Assembly (NCBI GenBank): GCA_028286345.1
Contig: JAQBRT010000001.1
Coordinates: 372,001 to 436,000 of the forward strand
Direction: 5' to 3'
From: Candidatus Saccharimonadota bacterium
GTDB taxonomy: Bacteria; Patescibacteriota; Saccharimonadia; Saccharimonadales; UBA4665
Length of the DNA: 64,000 nt
A program made the position numbers and the translations under genes. Below the pieces are notes generated by a model that had not been told where the DNA came from, made no database searches, and saw only the letters and a program-made list of their open reading frames with translations. Position 1 is the first letter of the stretch. Every line of letters starts with the position of its first letter. This document shows positions 17,708 to 27,408 of this stretch, piece after piece.

Positions 17708-18988
17708 ATGAGTTTTGTAGATAAAGTATTAGTTTCGGTGATCGCCGGTGACGGCGGCAATGGCAAGAAGAGTTTTCGCCATGAGAAATATATTGATAAG
17801 GGCGGCCCGGATGGCGGTGACGGCGGCAATGGCGCCGATGTTGTGCTGCTGGCCAGCCGTAACCAGAACACACTGGCAGCTTTCCGCTACCAAAAAGAAA
17901 TCAAGGCCGATCCAGGCAAACCTGGTGGTACTGTACGCAAACACGGGCGTAGCGCTAAGCACCTGATGGTTGCCGTTCCTGTTGGCACCGTCGCAATCAA
18001 CAACAAGGGCCAAATTATTGCCGACCTCATCGAAGACGGCCAAACTGCTGTTATCGCCAAGGGTGGCAAGGGCGGTTTTGGGAACGCCCACTTTGTTAGC
18101 TCTGTCCGCCAAGCACCTGGTTTTGCCGAAAAGGGCGAACCTGGCGAGCGCCTGGAACTAACCTTTGAACTAAAAATGATTGCCGATGTTGGGCTGGTTG
18201 GCCTGCCAAATGCCGGCAAGTCAACGCTGCTCAGCAAAATCAGTAATGCCCGCCCAGAAATTGCCGATTACCCTTTTACGACCTTGACGCCAAACTTGGG
18301 CGTTGTTGACATCGATAAAGACGTTAGCGTCTTGGTTGCCGATATCCCAGGCCTTATAGAGGGCGCTGCCGAAGGTAAGGGGTTGGGCCACGACTTCTTA
18401 CGCCACGTTGAGCGTACTTCAGTTATTTTGCACCTAATCGACTCCTACAACGAAGATGTTGCTAGTGTCTACCAAACAATCCGCACCGAACTCAAAGCTT
18501 ATCAGAAAGAACTGGCCACCCGCCCAGAAATAGTCGCGCTGACCAAAGTCGAAGGCCTGGACGAAGAAATTATTGCCGACCTCACCAAGCAGCTTAAAAC
18601 AGTCGTCAAGCGCGGCACCAAGATTATTGCTATCTCCTCACAATCTGGCTACAACTTGCCGGAGCTTCGCTATGCCATCAAGGACCTAGTTGTTAAAGCC
18701 CGTGCTAAGCATGCTGTAGAAGTCGAAGCCCAAGGTATCCCGGTTCTCACAATTGGTGACACAAGCGCCGAATGGACGGTCACCAAAGAGGGTAAGATGT
18801 TCTTGGTTGCCGGCCAGAAGATTGAGCAGTTTGCCCGCCGCACAGACTTCGAGAACGACGAGGGCGTCCAGCGCCTACGCGACATTATGCGCAAAACAGG
18901 TATTCTTAATGACCTGTCGCGTAAGGGTATAGAAGCTGGGCAGATTATCCAGGTTGGCCCAGATGAACACGCCCAATTTGAGTATTAG
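17708..18988 (+). CDS. obgE: GTPase ObgE/CgtA
   Basis: Ribosome-assembly GTPase. The Gly-rich Obg fold fills residues 1-157 (GDGGNG, GGPDGGDGGNGA, KGGKGGFGN). The G domain has G1 GLPNAGKST, G3 DIPGLIEGA and 'ALTKVEG' in the G4 position. A C-terminal OCT domain (about 350-426, EWTVTKEGKMFLVAGQKIEQFA, then GILNDLSRKGIEAGQII) is present as in many Gram-positive Obg proteins. A TAGAAT box ends 9 bases before the ATG, so the leader is minimal. Confidence 0.97.
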   Translation: MSFVDKVLVSVIAGDGGNGKKSFRHEKYIDKGGPDGGDGGNGADVVLLASRNQNTLAAFRYQKEIKADPGKPGGTVRKHGRSAKHLMVAVPVGTVAINNKGQIIADLIEDGQTAVIAKGGKGGFGNAHFVSSVRQAPGFAEKGEPGERLELTFELKMIADVGLVGLPNAGKSTLLSKISNARPEIADYPFTTLTPNLGVVDIDKDVSVLVADIPGLIEGAAEGKGLGHDFLRHVERTSVILHLIDSYNEDVASVYQTIRTELKAYQKELATRPEIVALTKVEGLDEEIIADLTKQLKTVVKRGTKIIAISSQSGYNLPELRYAIKDLVVKARAKHAVEVEAQGIPVLTIGDTSAEWTVTKEGKMFLVAGQKIEQFARRTDFENDEGVQRLRDIMRKTGILNDLSRKGIEAGQIIQVGPDEHAQFEY

Positions 18989-19029
18989 TTAAGAATAAGT
19001 TCATAACCTAGTGATAAACTGGTAGCTAC

Positions 19030-20478
19030 ATGGCTAGCAGTTTTTTCTTTTATGACCTTGAAACCACAGGGGTTGACCCGCGGAACGGCAGGATAATGCA
19101 GTTTGCCGGCCAACGTACCGATATGGCACTGAATCCAATCGGTGAGCCAGTTAACATGTTAATCAAATTGTCGCCAGATGTGTTACCAGAACCAGACGCC
19201 ATCTTAATCACCGGTATCACCCCACAACAGACTCTTCTAGAGGGCGTGACCGAAGCAGAATTCCTAGAGTTTTTCATGAAAGAAGTTGTCACGCCCGGAA
19301 CTATTTTTATGGGCTTTAATAGTGTGCGCTTTGATGATGAGTTTATGCGTTTCTTGCTATACCGCAACTTCTATGACGCCTACGAATGGCAATGGAAAGA
19401 CGAATGCACACGTTGGGACCTGCTGGATGTAGTGCGTATGACCCGCGCCCTCCGGCCAGATGGCATTGAGTGGCCGTTTGCCCCAGACGGCCGGCCTACT
19501 AACCGCCTTGAATTCCTGACTAAAGTAAACAAACTCGACCACTTTGCTGCCCATGATGCGCTTAGTGACGTCCACGCCACTATAGCTGTCGCTAAACTCA
19601 TCCGTGAAAAGCAAAAAGACCTGTTTGACTATCTGTTAAAGGGTCGTGAAAAGAAAGTTGCCAGCCAGCTGGTTTTGCAGGGTGCGCCGTTTATCTACAC
19701 TTCTGGCCGCTACCCAAGCGAAACCTATCACACTACGGCCGCCATCCTGCTCGCCAAAAACCCCCAAGGGGATGCTCTGGTTTATGACCTGCGCCATGAC
19801 CCAACTGCCTTTATGGCTATGTCGCCAGAGCAAATTGTTGAGGCCTGGAAGTATAAAAAAGACAGCACAGACCCGCGTCTGCCAGTTAAGACCCTCAAAT
19901 ATAACCGTTGCCCAGCCGTTGCACCACTTGGCGTTATTAAGGATGCTGCCACCCAAGAACGGATCGGCCTAACATTAGATACTGTAGCAGCCAACCTCGA
20001 TAAACTTAAGGGTAGCCACCAGGAATTTGCCAAAAAGGTTCTGGCCGCCGTTGACCTCATGGACAAAGACCGCAAAAAATCCCAAACCAGCCTAGTAGAT
20101 AATGAATTTACCGTTGATACCCGGCTGTACGATGGCTTTGTGGGTGACCAAGATAAAACTACAATGCGGGCCATCCGGACTGCCCAGCCACAAGAACTCG
20201 ACCAGCTGGCCAGCAACCTCAAAGATGAACGGCTGCAGAGCCTATTACCGCTATACAAAGCCCGCAATTACCCAGCTGCCCTAAGTAGCGACGAACGCCA
20301 GGCCTGGGACGAGTTCTGTGCCCACAAGCTTTTTGATGGCGGCAACCAGAGCCGCCTGGCTAAATACTTTGCGCGCTTGCAAGAGCTGGCGGCCACCCGC
20401 ACCAGCAGTAAAGACCAATACCTATTAGAAGAACTGCAATTATATGGGCAATCTATTATGCCCAGCGACGCCGGTTAG
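19030..20478 (+). CDS. sbcB: Exodeoxyribonuclease I
   Basis: 482 residues, full family length. DEDD exonuclease motifs: 'FFFYDLETTGVDPRNGRIMQFA' (Asp, Glu), 'GFNSVRFDDEFMRFLLYRNFYDAYEWQWKD', and 'AAHDALSDVHATIAVAKLI'. The C-terminal SH3-like and helical parts are recognisable ('RCPAVAPLGVI', 'LLPLYKARNYP'). It degrades single-stranded DNA 3' to 5' and acts in recombination and repair. A TAAACT box lies 9-14 bases before the ATG. Confidence 0.96.
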   Translation: MASSFFFYDLETTGVDPRNGRIMQFAGQRTDMALNPIGEPVNMLIKLSPDVLPEPDAILITGITPQQTLLEGVTEAEFLEFFMKEVVTPGTIFMGFNSVRFDDEFMRFLLYRNFYDAYEWQWKDECTRWDLLDVVRMTRALRPDGIEWPFAPDGRPTNRLEFLTKVNKLDHFAAHDALSDVHATIAVAKLIREKQKDLFDYLLKGREKKVASQLVLQGAPFIYTSGRYPSETYHTTAAILLAKNPQGDALVYDLRHDPTAFMAMSPEQIVEAWKYKKDSTDPRLPVKTLKYNRCPAVAPLGVIKDAATQERIGLTLDTVAANLDKLKGSHQEFAKKVLAAVDLMDKDRKKSQTSLVDNEFTVDTRLYDGFVGDQDKTTMRAIRTAQPQELDQLASNLKDERLQSLLPLYKARNYPAALSSDERQAWDEFCAHKLFDGGNQSRLAKYFARLQELAATRTSSKDQYLLEELQLYGQSIMPSDAG

Positions 20479-20675
20479 GAGAGGCGAGTGTGAAGCTGGG
20501 CTGCGTGAAGCGGTGAGCGGGTTCTAATTGCCTCAGAGATGGCCAAGCGGTGCGTGCGGATGTAGTGGCTGGCCAGAACGACCACAGCTAAAACGGTGGC
20601 ACAATCGAGCCACAGCTGGAAGCTAATTTGGATGTCTGTGCCTGGAATAATACCGAGCACTAGCAGGGAATACAC
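20475..20675 (-). CDS. Small membrane protein of unknown function
   Basis: 66 residues from a GTG at 20675. One hydrophobic segment (IQISFQLWLDCATVLAVVVLASHYI, about 17-41) and a basic C-terminal part. The reading frame overlaps the sbcB stop by 4 bases. A strong promoter points at it (20704-20731), and its leader starts with a hairpin (CCTCTCAC/GTGAGG). The protein-like composition and promoter favour a real gene, but a small RNA remains possible. Confidence 0.55.
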   Translation of the reverse strand: MYSLLVLGIIPGTDIQISFQLWLDCATVLAVVVLASHYIRTHRLAISEAIRTRSPLHAAQLHTRLS

Positions 20676-20703
20676 GCCTTAAAACCTCACTTATGTGAGA
20701 GGC

Positions 20704-20731
20704 ATTATACATTTAATTGCTAATCTGTCAA
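20704..20731 (-). promoter_or_regulatory. Consensus sigma70-type promoter, minus strand
   Basis: TTGACA (20726-20731), 16-base spacer, TATAAT (20704-20709). The transcript would start near 20697 and open with a small stem-loop (about 20685-20702) immediately before the GTG at 20675. Confidence 0.75.
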
Positions 20732-20740
20732 TTGTATTGT

Positions 20741-21148
20741 TTATTTGCGCTTACGCTTGAAGCGGAGATAACGCTCGCGGTTCATAGCGGCTACAAAGAG
20801 TGAACCAAAGAACAAGCCAATTGCGACACTAATCTCCCAGATGGCAGCGTGGCGGTGGGCCAGGTATGTAGCGAGGACGAGTAACTCAATAACAAGAATG
20901 TCATATAGGACCTGAACCATGGCCCGCGGCGGGAAAAGTATTTGGACAGCTTTACCGCCATGTTTGAGCAGGTAGTCGCGCAGGCGGGCCGCCCACTCAT
21001 TATTAATCGATAAAAGGCCAAGTCCAGCCAGGATTAGCGGGATGCCACCAGGCCCGGGCAGCCAGCCAAATGCAACGCCGCCAAGAATCAATAAGTAGCC
21101 CAAAACATCGGTGGCAATGCGCTTAGCGTGCTTCTGGAAATAGTTCAT
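20741..21148 (-). CDS. PGPGW-motif membrane protein
   Basis: 135 residues from the ATG at 21148 (MNYFQKHAKR); the frame is open back to 21220. The 'GWLPGPGGIPLILAGLGLLSINNEWAARLRDYLL' segment is the mark of the small PGPGW transmembrane family, whose function is unknown. Four hydrophobic segments are visible (about residues 16-30, 35-48, 81-99, 103-118), followed by a basic tail (RYLRFKRKRK). It is divergent from the helicase leader. Confidence 0.8.
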   Translation of the reverse strand: MNYFQKHAKRIATDVLGYLLILGGVAFGWLPGPGGIPLILAGLGLLSINNEWAARLRDYLLKHGGKAVQILFPPRAMVQVLYDILVIELLVLATYLAHRHAAIWEISVAIGLFFGSLFVAAMNRERYLRFKRKRK

Positions 21149-21193
21149 GTTGTGATAATAGTTACGTTTACTTTTAATTCCGGCAAGCGGTGC

Positions 21194-21199
21194 TATTAT
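21194..21199 (+). promoter_or_regulatory. Extended -10 promoter for the helicase leader
   Basis: TGC-TATTAT (21191-21199) has the TGn extension of an extended -10 promoter. The start would be near 21206. The spacing to any -35 is poor. Confidence 0.45.
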
Positions 21200-21205
21200 G
21201 ATAAC

Positions 21206-21416
21206 AGAAACACTAAACAAAGAACGTTATGTTTCAAAATTTGGGGACACAATCGGGGGTTCAGAACGGCAGCAATTTTGTTGCCGGCTGCATGAACAGT
21301 TTTGCCGGCAGAGGACTCTGCGCCGGGCATCTAGCCGACGGCGCCATCACAAATGAAACAAACAAAAGAGAGCTCGTATGTTACGGGCTCTTTTTCTTTA
21401 TAAGGGAGGAAGCAGC
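21206..21416 (+). ncRNA. Structured leader of the HrpA-like helicase gene, possible attenuator
   Basis: About 210 bases separate the promoter from the helicase start. The stretch holds a stem GGCAGCAA/TTGTTGCC (about 21272-21290), a long GC-rich hairpin around GCAGAG-GA-CTCTGC (about 21302-21330) and a full intrinsic terminator (21367-21399). A 63-codon frame (ATG 21229) runs through all of it, and its TGA overlaps the helicase GTG (GTGA at 21417-21420). This fits a leader in which translation or a ligand decides readthrough. I match it to no known riboswitch class. Confidence 0.45.
21367..21399 (+). terminator. Intrinsic terminator inside the helicase leader
   Basis: Stem GAGCTCG/CGGGCTC with a 7-base loop, extended by A-T pairs, followed by TTTTTCTTT. 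It ends only 5 bases before the helicase ribosome binding site, so it would work as an attenuator. Confidence 0.65.
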
Positions 21417-24400
21417 GTGAGCGGATTCGAAGCAATTGATAATGATGCTGACCTTATGGCTCTCAACCGTGATGCCATATTTCCATTTGCCGGCCAAAAT
21501 GTCTTCGGGTCCATGCCACTCAAGCCATGGCCCGAGCAATGGGCGCCAAGCGCCGAATTCCCTACGCCACAGTCGGTAGGTGGTGATGAGTTCAGCCAAG
21601 TAGCCAACGACGCTTACTCCTTTCACCGTGCACCAGCACAATACCGGCTTGGTGAATCAACCCTACCGGTCGCACCGTACCGTGAACACTTCCTTGATGT
21701 CGTAGCCAGAAACCAGAGCACTGTCGTTAGCAGTGAAACTGGCTCGGGTAAAAGTAGCCAATTGGGACTATACCTACTCGAAGCTGGTGCTTCCAGGGTT
21801 TTCGTAACGCAGCCCCGAATTATTGCTACCCGTGAACTGGCCGAGAGAGCCCGCTTTAGCCTGGGTCCTGACTACAAAAACCTAGCAGGGTACTTAACTG
21901 GTAACGCAGCTGATTCAGATTGTAGCCCAGAGGCCCAACTAGTATACGTAACCGAACACCTACTCTTTAAAATGGCAAACCGCGGCGACCTTAACCCTGA
22001 TGACGTTGTTATTAGTGATGAAGCCCATGAACGAACAGCGCCAACCGATTTTTTCCTGGGCCGGATGAAAGAACTGCAACAAGATAACCCGTACCTACGG
22101 CTTATCGTGAGTAGCGCGACCATTAATACGGATAAGTTTGCCCGCTACTTAGCGCATCCATTAGATGAAAGCCTGGCGCCAGTGCTCATTTTGCCGGGAC
22201 GAACGCACCCTATAAAGCACATCGAAACCGATGAATCAGTGGTTGATGCTGTCCGCCGCTATATGGATGGCGGTAAAAACGTGTTGGCATTCGAGCCAGG
22301 CGTTACCCGCATGAAGAAAACCCATTTAAAAGCCCAAAGCCGTCGCAGCGAGCACACAGTACACCTGCTATACGGTGACCAGTCACCAACCGAACAAAAA
22401 GCAGCCCTAAACCCAGACGATAGTAATCACATTATTGCGACCCGTATCGGTGAAACTAGTATTACTCCGCTTGGCAAAGATGTTGTAATCGACAGTGGTT
22501 TATCGAATGTTGGGGGCTACAAAGAGGGCGTACGCTCACTTACAACGGTCTTTTCAAGCAAAGATACCATGTACCAGCGCCGGGGCCGGGTTGGCCGGAC
22601 CAAGCCAGGTGTATACGTCCAGGCTGTCCCAGATGAAGCCCCACCACCACCACTTTATGAAGATCGGCCGGACTATGAAGACCCCGCAATCCAAAACAGC
22701 AGTGTTGCCAGTTTTATTGCTGAGCTGCTCAGCCAAGGCCGGAGGGTCGAAGATCTTGACCTGATTGATAGGCCAAACCCGGAAAACCTCAAACATGACT
22801 ATCTGGTTTTGAAGCGCCTGGGGGCAATAACAATCAACGGCGATGCCATGGAACTTACAGCAATCGGCGAAGCGATCATCAATTTGCCGCTCGATGTATC
22901 ACTGGCTCGCATGGTCGTTGAAGCCCGCCGTATAGAGTTTGGCGATGATGCAGAGCACGACCGTGATTTACTGATCTTGCAAGTGGCTGCAGTTGCGGCA
23001 ATACAACAAGTAAATGGGATTCTGGACGGTGGCCAGCTTAGCAGCCGGCGCTATCTCAAAAATGTGCCAAATAAGGAGCGCTTTTCTAACGAGCAGCTAT
23101 CTGACGTATTGTTTGAACTCGATGTTTTTGCCACGCTCTTCAAAAAGCAGCAAGAGGCTATAGAAAAAGGCCCCGCAGCAGAAGCCCAATTTGACAGGTT
23201 TTTGATCATTAACGACATTTTGCCCAACCGCTATTACAAAGCTGTCCGCACCTTTGAGGAATTGGCCCGCCGTGAGGGCGTCACTGCCCTTAATCTAGAA
23301 AAACCTGACGGTGAACAGCGCCAACGAGTCCTTGAGTGCCAGATTGCTGGCGCTGAAGAAATATTTGTTAGGCGTAGCAAACGAATGTATCACGACATAC
23401 GTGGCGACAGCCGGACAATGGGACGCAAAAGTGTCTTGGCTGTTCCGGCAGCGCAACTAGTCATGGGCAGCGCCTTTGACTTTAGTGGCATGAGGAGTAA
23501 TGGCCGGCAAATGCGCCGCTTTATATCGGGAGCAAGCTTAGTAACCCTGGAGCAATTACGAGAACGCACACCGCATCGGCTCACTGAGCGCAGTTCGGGC
23601 TATGCTATCTCAAGAAAAGGCACCTTTGTTGAAAAGAAAACGTTCTTTTTTGACGGCGAACTCAACATTGGAGACATAGAAGAAACGCCATCACCAACCC
23701 GGGAAACGCGCGATGCATTGGTACGCGCAATGATGACGGGTGCTGGGCCAAGTGCCCAGAATTTGAATGAAGTCTTACCCTACAAGCCCGGGACACCTAA
23801 CGCCACGCAAGCCATTAACCAGTGGCAATCTGCCCAAAAGTTAGAGCACCGCGCAGGGGTAAACTTAAATATCGCCAAACGCTACGAAAGCCTGATTAAA
23901 AAAATCGTGCGCGAATCGTTAGATACAGTTCCACTTGATGTCACCAAACCAGAGCAGCTTGACCACCTGATTCCAAGAATTTACCTGAGTTCGCTAGTAC
24001 GCCCAACCCGCAAAAAGCACCTGCCGGAAATTATCAGGAAGTCACCCGACGCCTTGCACGTAGATGGTGAGCAAAAAGAATACATCCCGATTAATTACAA
24101 AAATAACATCGCCTATATAACACTGACGCGCGACCAGCTATCACTTATTGGCCGTGACAATTTTGTAGGATTGCTCCAGAACCACGATGTTAAGCTGAGG
24201 ATCGGAACAGGCAAGTACCAGCACTTTGACGCTGCATTTACCCGCATTGACGAAATTCTAAAGGCAAAAGCCGAAAAGAAAGAACGCCGCGAACGGGACA
24301 GGCAAATGCTTACAGAAGCTAAATCAGTCACCAATAACCCACCCGTAGAGCGTAAGCGCCCACCCATGGAAGCAGAAGTAAAAGAGGCACGGATAAAAGG

Positions 24401-24485
24401 CATTAATATGCGCGCTTTCCGCCGCCGGCAGCGCCGGACGGCAAAGCAGCTGGCGATGCGTGGCAGTACTGGCGATAACGACTAG
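21417..24485 (+). CDS. DEAH-box ATP-dependent helicase, HrpA-like
   Basis: 1022 residues from the GTG at 21417, which has GGGAGGA at 21404-21410 as ribosome binding site; an in-frame ATG at 21378 lies inside the terminator and is unlikely. Walker A ETGSGKSS (107-114), DEAH (201-204), SAT (233-235) and motif VI 'QRRGRVGRTKPG' place it with HrpA/HrpB RNA helicases. The middle has the helicase-associated winged-helix region ('LSQGRRVEDLDLIDRP...LGAITING'). The end is strongly basic (RRRQRRTAKQ), typical of RNA binding. HrpA acts on ribosomes or mRNA in E. coli. The N-terminal 90 residues have no match I know. Confidence 0.9.
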   Translation: MSGFEAIDNDADLMALNRDAIFPFAGQNVFGSMPLKPWPEQWAPSAEFPTPQSVGGDEFSQVANDAYSFHRAPAQYRLGESTLPVAPYREHFLDVVARNQSTVVSSETGSGKSSQLGLYLLEAGASRVFVTQPRIIATRELAERARFSLGPDYKNLAGYLTGNAADSDCSPEAQLVYVTEHLLFKMANRGDLNPDDVVISDEAHERTAPTDFFLGRMKELQQDNPYLRLIVSSATINTDKFARYLAHPLDESLAPVLILPGRTHPIKHIETDESVVDAVRRYMDGGKNVLAFEPGVTRMKKTHLKAQSRRSEHTVHLLYGDQSPTEQKAALNPDDSNHIIATRIGETSITPLGKDVVIDSGLSNVGGYKEGVRSLTTVFSSKDTMYQRRGRVGRTKPGVYVQAVPDEAPPPPLYEDRPDYEDPAIQNSSVASFIAELLSQGRRVEDLDLIDRPNPENLKHDYLVLKRLGAITINGDAMELTAIGEAIINLPLDVSLARMVVEARRIEFGDDAEHDRDLLILQVAAVAAIQQVNGILDGGQLSSRRYLKNVPNKERFSNEQLSDVLFELDVFATLFKKQQEAIEKGPAAEAQFDRFLIINDILPNRYYKAVRTFEELARREGVTALNLEKPDGEQRQRVLECQIAGAEEIFVRRSKRMYHDIRGDSRTMGRKSVLAVPAAQLVMGSAFDFSGMRSNGRQMRRFISGASLVTLEQLRERTPHRLTERSSGYAISRKGTFVEKKTFFFDGELNIGDIEETPSPTRETRDALVRAMMTGAGPSAQNLNEVLPYKPGTPNATQAINQWQSAQKLEHRAGVNLNIAKRYESLIKKIVRESLDTVPLDVTKPEQLDHLIPRIYLSSLVRPTRKKHLPEIIRKSPDALHVDGEQKEYIPINYKNNIAYITLTRDQLSLIGRDNFVGLLQNHDVKLRIGTGKYQHFDAAFTRIDEILKAKAEKKERRERDRQMLTEAKSVTNNPPVERKRPPMEAEVKEARIKGINMRAFRRRQRRTAKQLAMRGSTGDND

Positions 24486-24558
24486 CAGTACCAGGCGCTA
24501 GGGTCTCGACTTTTCCCCTGTTTCCGTGTATACTTAGCGGCCTAAAGGGAGAGTAGAA

Positions 24559-27369
24559 TTGTCCGATTACATTGTTGTTAAGGGTGCGCGCGAGCATAAC
24601 TTACAGAATATTGACGTTACGATTCCTCGTAACCAATTAGTGGTTATTACCGGCTTAAGCGGGTCAGGCAAATCTAGCCTAGCTTTTGATACGATTTACG
24701 CCGAAGGCCAACGCCGCTATGTAGAATCACTCTCTAGCTACGCCCGCCAGTTCCTTGGCCTTATGGAAAAGCCAGATGTAGACCAAATTGACGGCCTCAG
24801 CCCGGCTATCTCTATTGACCAAAAGTCCACCTCGCGCAACCCACGCTCGACAGTGGCCACCGTGACCGAAATCTACGATTACCTACGTCTGCTTTATGCG
24901 CGGATTGGCGTGCCGCACTGTCCGGTTGATGGCAGCGCCGTGGTCCGCCAAACCACCAATGGCATTATTGACCAGATAATCTCCACTACTACCAGCAAGC
25001 GCATCATGGTCTTAGCACCAGTCGTCATTGATAAAAAGGGCGCCTTTGAGCACATCCCCGAGCAGTACCAGCGTGCCGGTTTTGCCCGCGTCCGGGTTGA
25101 CGGCGTAGTCTACGCTTTAGACGAATTCCCGGAGCTCGACAAAAGCTACCGCCACCGCATAGAAGTCGTTGTTGACCGCTTAGTTAATAACGAAGAAAGC
25201 CGCAGCCGCCTCGTCCAGAGCGTTGAGCAAGCACTAGAAGTTGCCGAAGGCAAGGTGGTCATTTTAGATGCTGACAGCGAGGAGACTTGGACACACAGCC
25301 TAATGTACGCCTGCCCAGAGCACCCAGAAATTGCCATTCCAGAACTAGAACCACGGACCTTTAGTTTTAACAGCCCCCATGGTGCCTGCCCAGTTTGTAC
25401 CGGTATTGGTTCCCGCCTAGAAGTTGACCCGGAGCTGGTCATTCCAAACGGTAAACTGACTATTGCCGAGGGTGCAATCCGCCCTTACAACCGCATCAAC
25501 GTCGACAACTGGTATATGAAAAAGCTCCAAGCAGTTGCTGATAGGTACGGCTTTAGCCTGCACGTGCCAACCGGCGAACTCACACAAGAACAGCTCAACA
25601 TGATCATGTACGGCACCGGCAAAGAAACCTTTAAGGTCAGCTTAGGTTTGGGTCGTACCTTTGAAACGACCTATGAAGGCGTTGTTCCAAACCTGGAGCG
25701 CCGCCACAAAGAAACCGATAGCGACTTTATCCGCCGCGACATTGAACGCTTTATGCAAGAAAAACCCTGTCACGCCTGCCAAGGCCGGCGCCTCAAGCCC
25801 GAAGTCTTAGCAATTACTGTTGGAACCGAATCAATCATGGACGTCTGTATGCTCTCAATCGACGAAGCCCTCGACTGGTTTCAGGGCCTAAAGCTCGACA
25901 GCAAAGAAACTACCATTGCCGAGATGATCCTCAAAGAAATTGGTGCCCGCCTACAGTTCTTGCAAGACGTTGGCCTCAACTACCTCAACTTATTGCGTAG
26001 TGCTACCACATTGTCCGGCGGCGAAGCCCAGCGCATCCGCTTGGCCACCCAAATTGGTTCTGGCCTAATGGGCGTGCTTTATGTCTTGGACGAACCAAGC
26101 ATTGGCCTGCACCAGCGCGATAACGCGCGCCTGATCAAGACGCTCAAGCACCTGCGTGAACTCGGCAACACCGTCCTGGTTGTGGAGCACGACGAAGAAA
26201 CTATCCGTACCGCCGACTACCTGCTAGACATTGGCCCCGGCGCTGGTGTTCATGGTGGTAAGGTCGTGGCAGCTGGTACGCCAAGCGAAGTCGAAAAAGT
26301 AAAAGACAGCATTACCGCCCAATACCTCTCCGGCACTAAATCTATCCCGGTTCCCAAAAAGCGCCGTGCCGGCAACGGTAAGTCGTTAATCATTAAGGGT
26401 GCCCGCGAGAATAACCTGCGTGATATTACCGCCGAAATCCCACTTGGCAAACTGGTCGTTGTCAGCGGTGTCAGCGGTTCTGGTAAATCCAGCCTCATCA
26501 ACGACATTCTCGCTAAAGAATTGCTGGCCCGTTTGCACCGCGCCAGTACTGTTCCCGGCCGCCACGAAGAAATCGTCGGCATCAAGCAGCTCGACAAAGC
26601 CATTATTATTGACCAGTCGCCAATTGGACGTACACCGCGCTCCAACCCGGCAACCTACACCGGCCTGTTTACACCGATCCGTGAACTGTTTGCCCAAATG
26701 CCCGAAGCCAAACTGCGCGGTTACAGTGCCGGCCGTTTCAGCTTTAACGTCAAAGGTGGCCGCTGTGAAAACTGTGCCGGTGATGGCATCATCAAGATCG
26801 AAATGCACTTCCTGCCCGATGTCTACGTGCCCTGCGAAGTCTGTCATGGCAAGCGTTACAACCGCGAAGCCCTAGAGATCCACTACAAAGGCAAAACCAT
26901 TAGCGACATCCTAGAACTGACCTGTGAGCAGGCCCTCGAATTCTTTGGCAACATCCCAAGCATTGCCCGCAAGTTGCAGACATTGGTAGATGTAGGGCTC
27001 GGCTACATTGCCCTTGGCCAATCAGCCACCACACTATCCGGCGGCGAAGCCCAGCGCATTAAACTGTCAACCGAACTATCACGGCGCCCAACTGGCCGCA
27101 CGCTCTACATTCTCGACGAACCAACTACCGGCTTGCACATGGCCGATGTTGATAAGCTGCTTAATATGCTGCACGCCCTAGTTGATGCTGGCAACAGCAT
27201 GGTGGTCATCGAACACAACCTTGACGTCATTAAAAATGCCGACTGGGTTATTGACATGGGTCCAGAAGGCGGCAGTGGCGGGGGCCAAATCATTGCCGAA
27301 GGCACGCCAGAACAGATTGCCAAAGTAGCCGATAGCTACACCGGCCAGTATCTCAAGCACATGCTCTAG
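24559..27369 (+). CDS. uvrA: Excinuclease ABC subunit A
   Basis: 936 residues from a TTG at 24559, with AAGGGAGAG about 7 bases upstream. DNA-damage recognition ATPase of nucleotide excision repair. Two ABC ATPase modules: Walker A GLSGSGKSS (about 31-39) and GVSGSGKSS (about 636-644), signatures 'LSGGEAQRIRLATQ' and 'LSGGEAQRIKLSTE'. Zinc-binding segments: CPVC, CHAC and the CENCAGDG...CEVCHGKRYN module. UvrC is encoded at 39961 and both are complete enough to work together. Confidence 0.98.
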   Translation: MSDYIVVKGAREHNLQNIDVTIPRNQLVVITGLSGSGKSSLAFDTIYAEGQRRYVESLSSYARQFLGLMEKPDVDQIDGLSPAISIDQKSTSRNPRSTVATVTEIYDYLRLLYARIGVPHCPVDGSAVVRQTTNGIIDQIISTTTSKRIMVLAPVVIDKKGAFEHIPEQYQRAGFARVRVDGVVYALDEFPELDKSYRHRIEVVVDRLVNNEESRSRLVQSVEQALEVAEGKVVILDADSEETWTHSLMYACPEHPEIAIPELEPRTFSFNSPHGACPVCTGIGSRLEVDPELVIPNGKLTIAEGAIRPYNRINVDNWYMKKLQAVADRYGFSLHVPTGELTQEQLNMIMYGTGKETFKVSLGLGRTFETTYEGVVPNLERRHKETDSDFIRRDIERFMQEKPCHACQGRRLKPEVLAITVGTESIMDVCMLSIDEALDWFQGLKLDSKETTIAEMILKEIGARLQFLQDVGLNYLNLLRSATTLSGGEAQRIRLATQIGSGLMGVLYVLDEPSIGLHQRDNARLIKTLKHLRELGNTVLVVEHDEETIRTADYLLDIGPGAGVHGGKVVAAGTPSEVEKVKDSITAQYLSGTKSIPVPKKRRAGNGKSLIIKGARENNLRDITAEIPLGKLVVVSGVSGSGKSSLINDILAKELLARLHRASTVPGRHEEIVGIKQLDKAIIIDQSPIGRTPRSNPATYTGLFTPIRELFAQMPEAKLRGYSAGRFSFNVKGGRCENCAGDGIIKIEMHFLPDVYVPCEVCHGKRYNREALEIHYKGKTISDILELTCEQALEFFGNIPSIARKLQTLVDVGLGYIALGQSATTLSGGEAQRIKLSTELSRRPTGRTLYILDEPTTGLHMADVDKLLNMLHALVDAGNSMVVIEHNLDVIKNADWVIDMGPEGGSGGGQIIAEGTPEQIAKVADSYTGQYLKHML

Positions 27370-27395
27370 ATAAACATGAGCATTGACAGCAGTGA

Positions 27396-27401
27396 TATAA
27401 T
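27396..27401 (+). promoter_or_regulatory. -10 box of a leaderless promoter
   Basis: TATAAT ends 7 bases before the ATG at 27409. This puts the start of the next gene at 27409 rather than the in-frame ATG at 27376. Confidence 0.55.
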
Positions 27402-27408
27402 ATTATAT

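Noticed and set aside
21404-21417. GGAGGAAGCAGC, recalling the conserved loop of SRP RNA
   Set aside because: The flanks do not pair as in SRP RNA; the sequence is explained as the helicase ribosome binding site.
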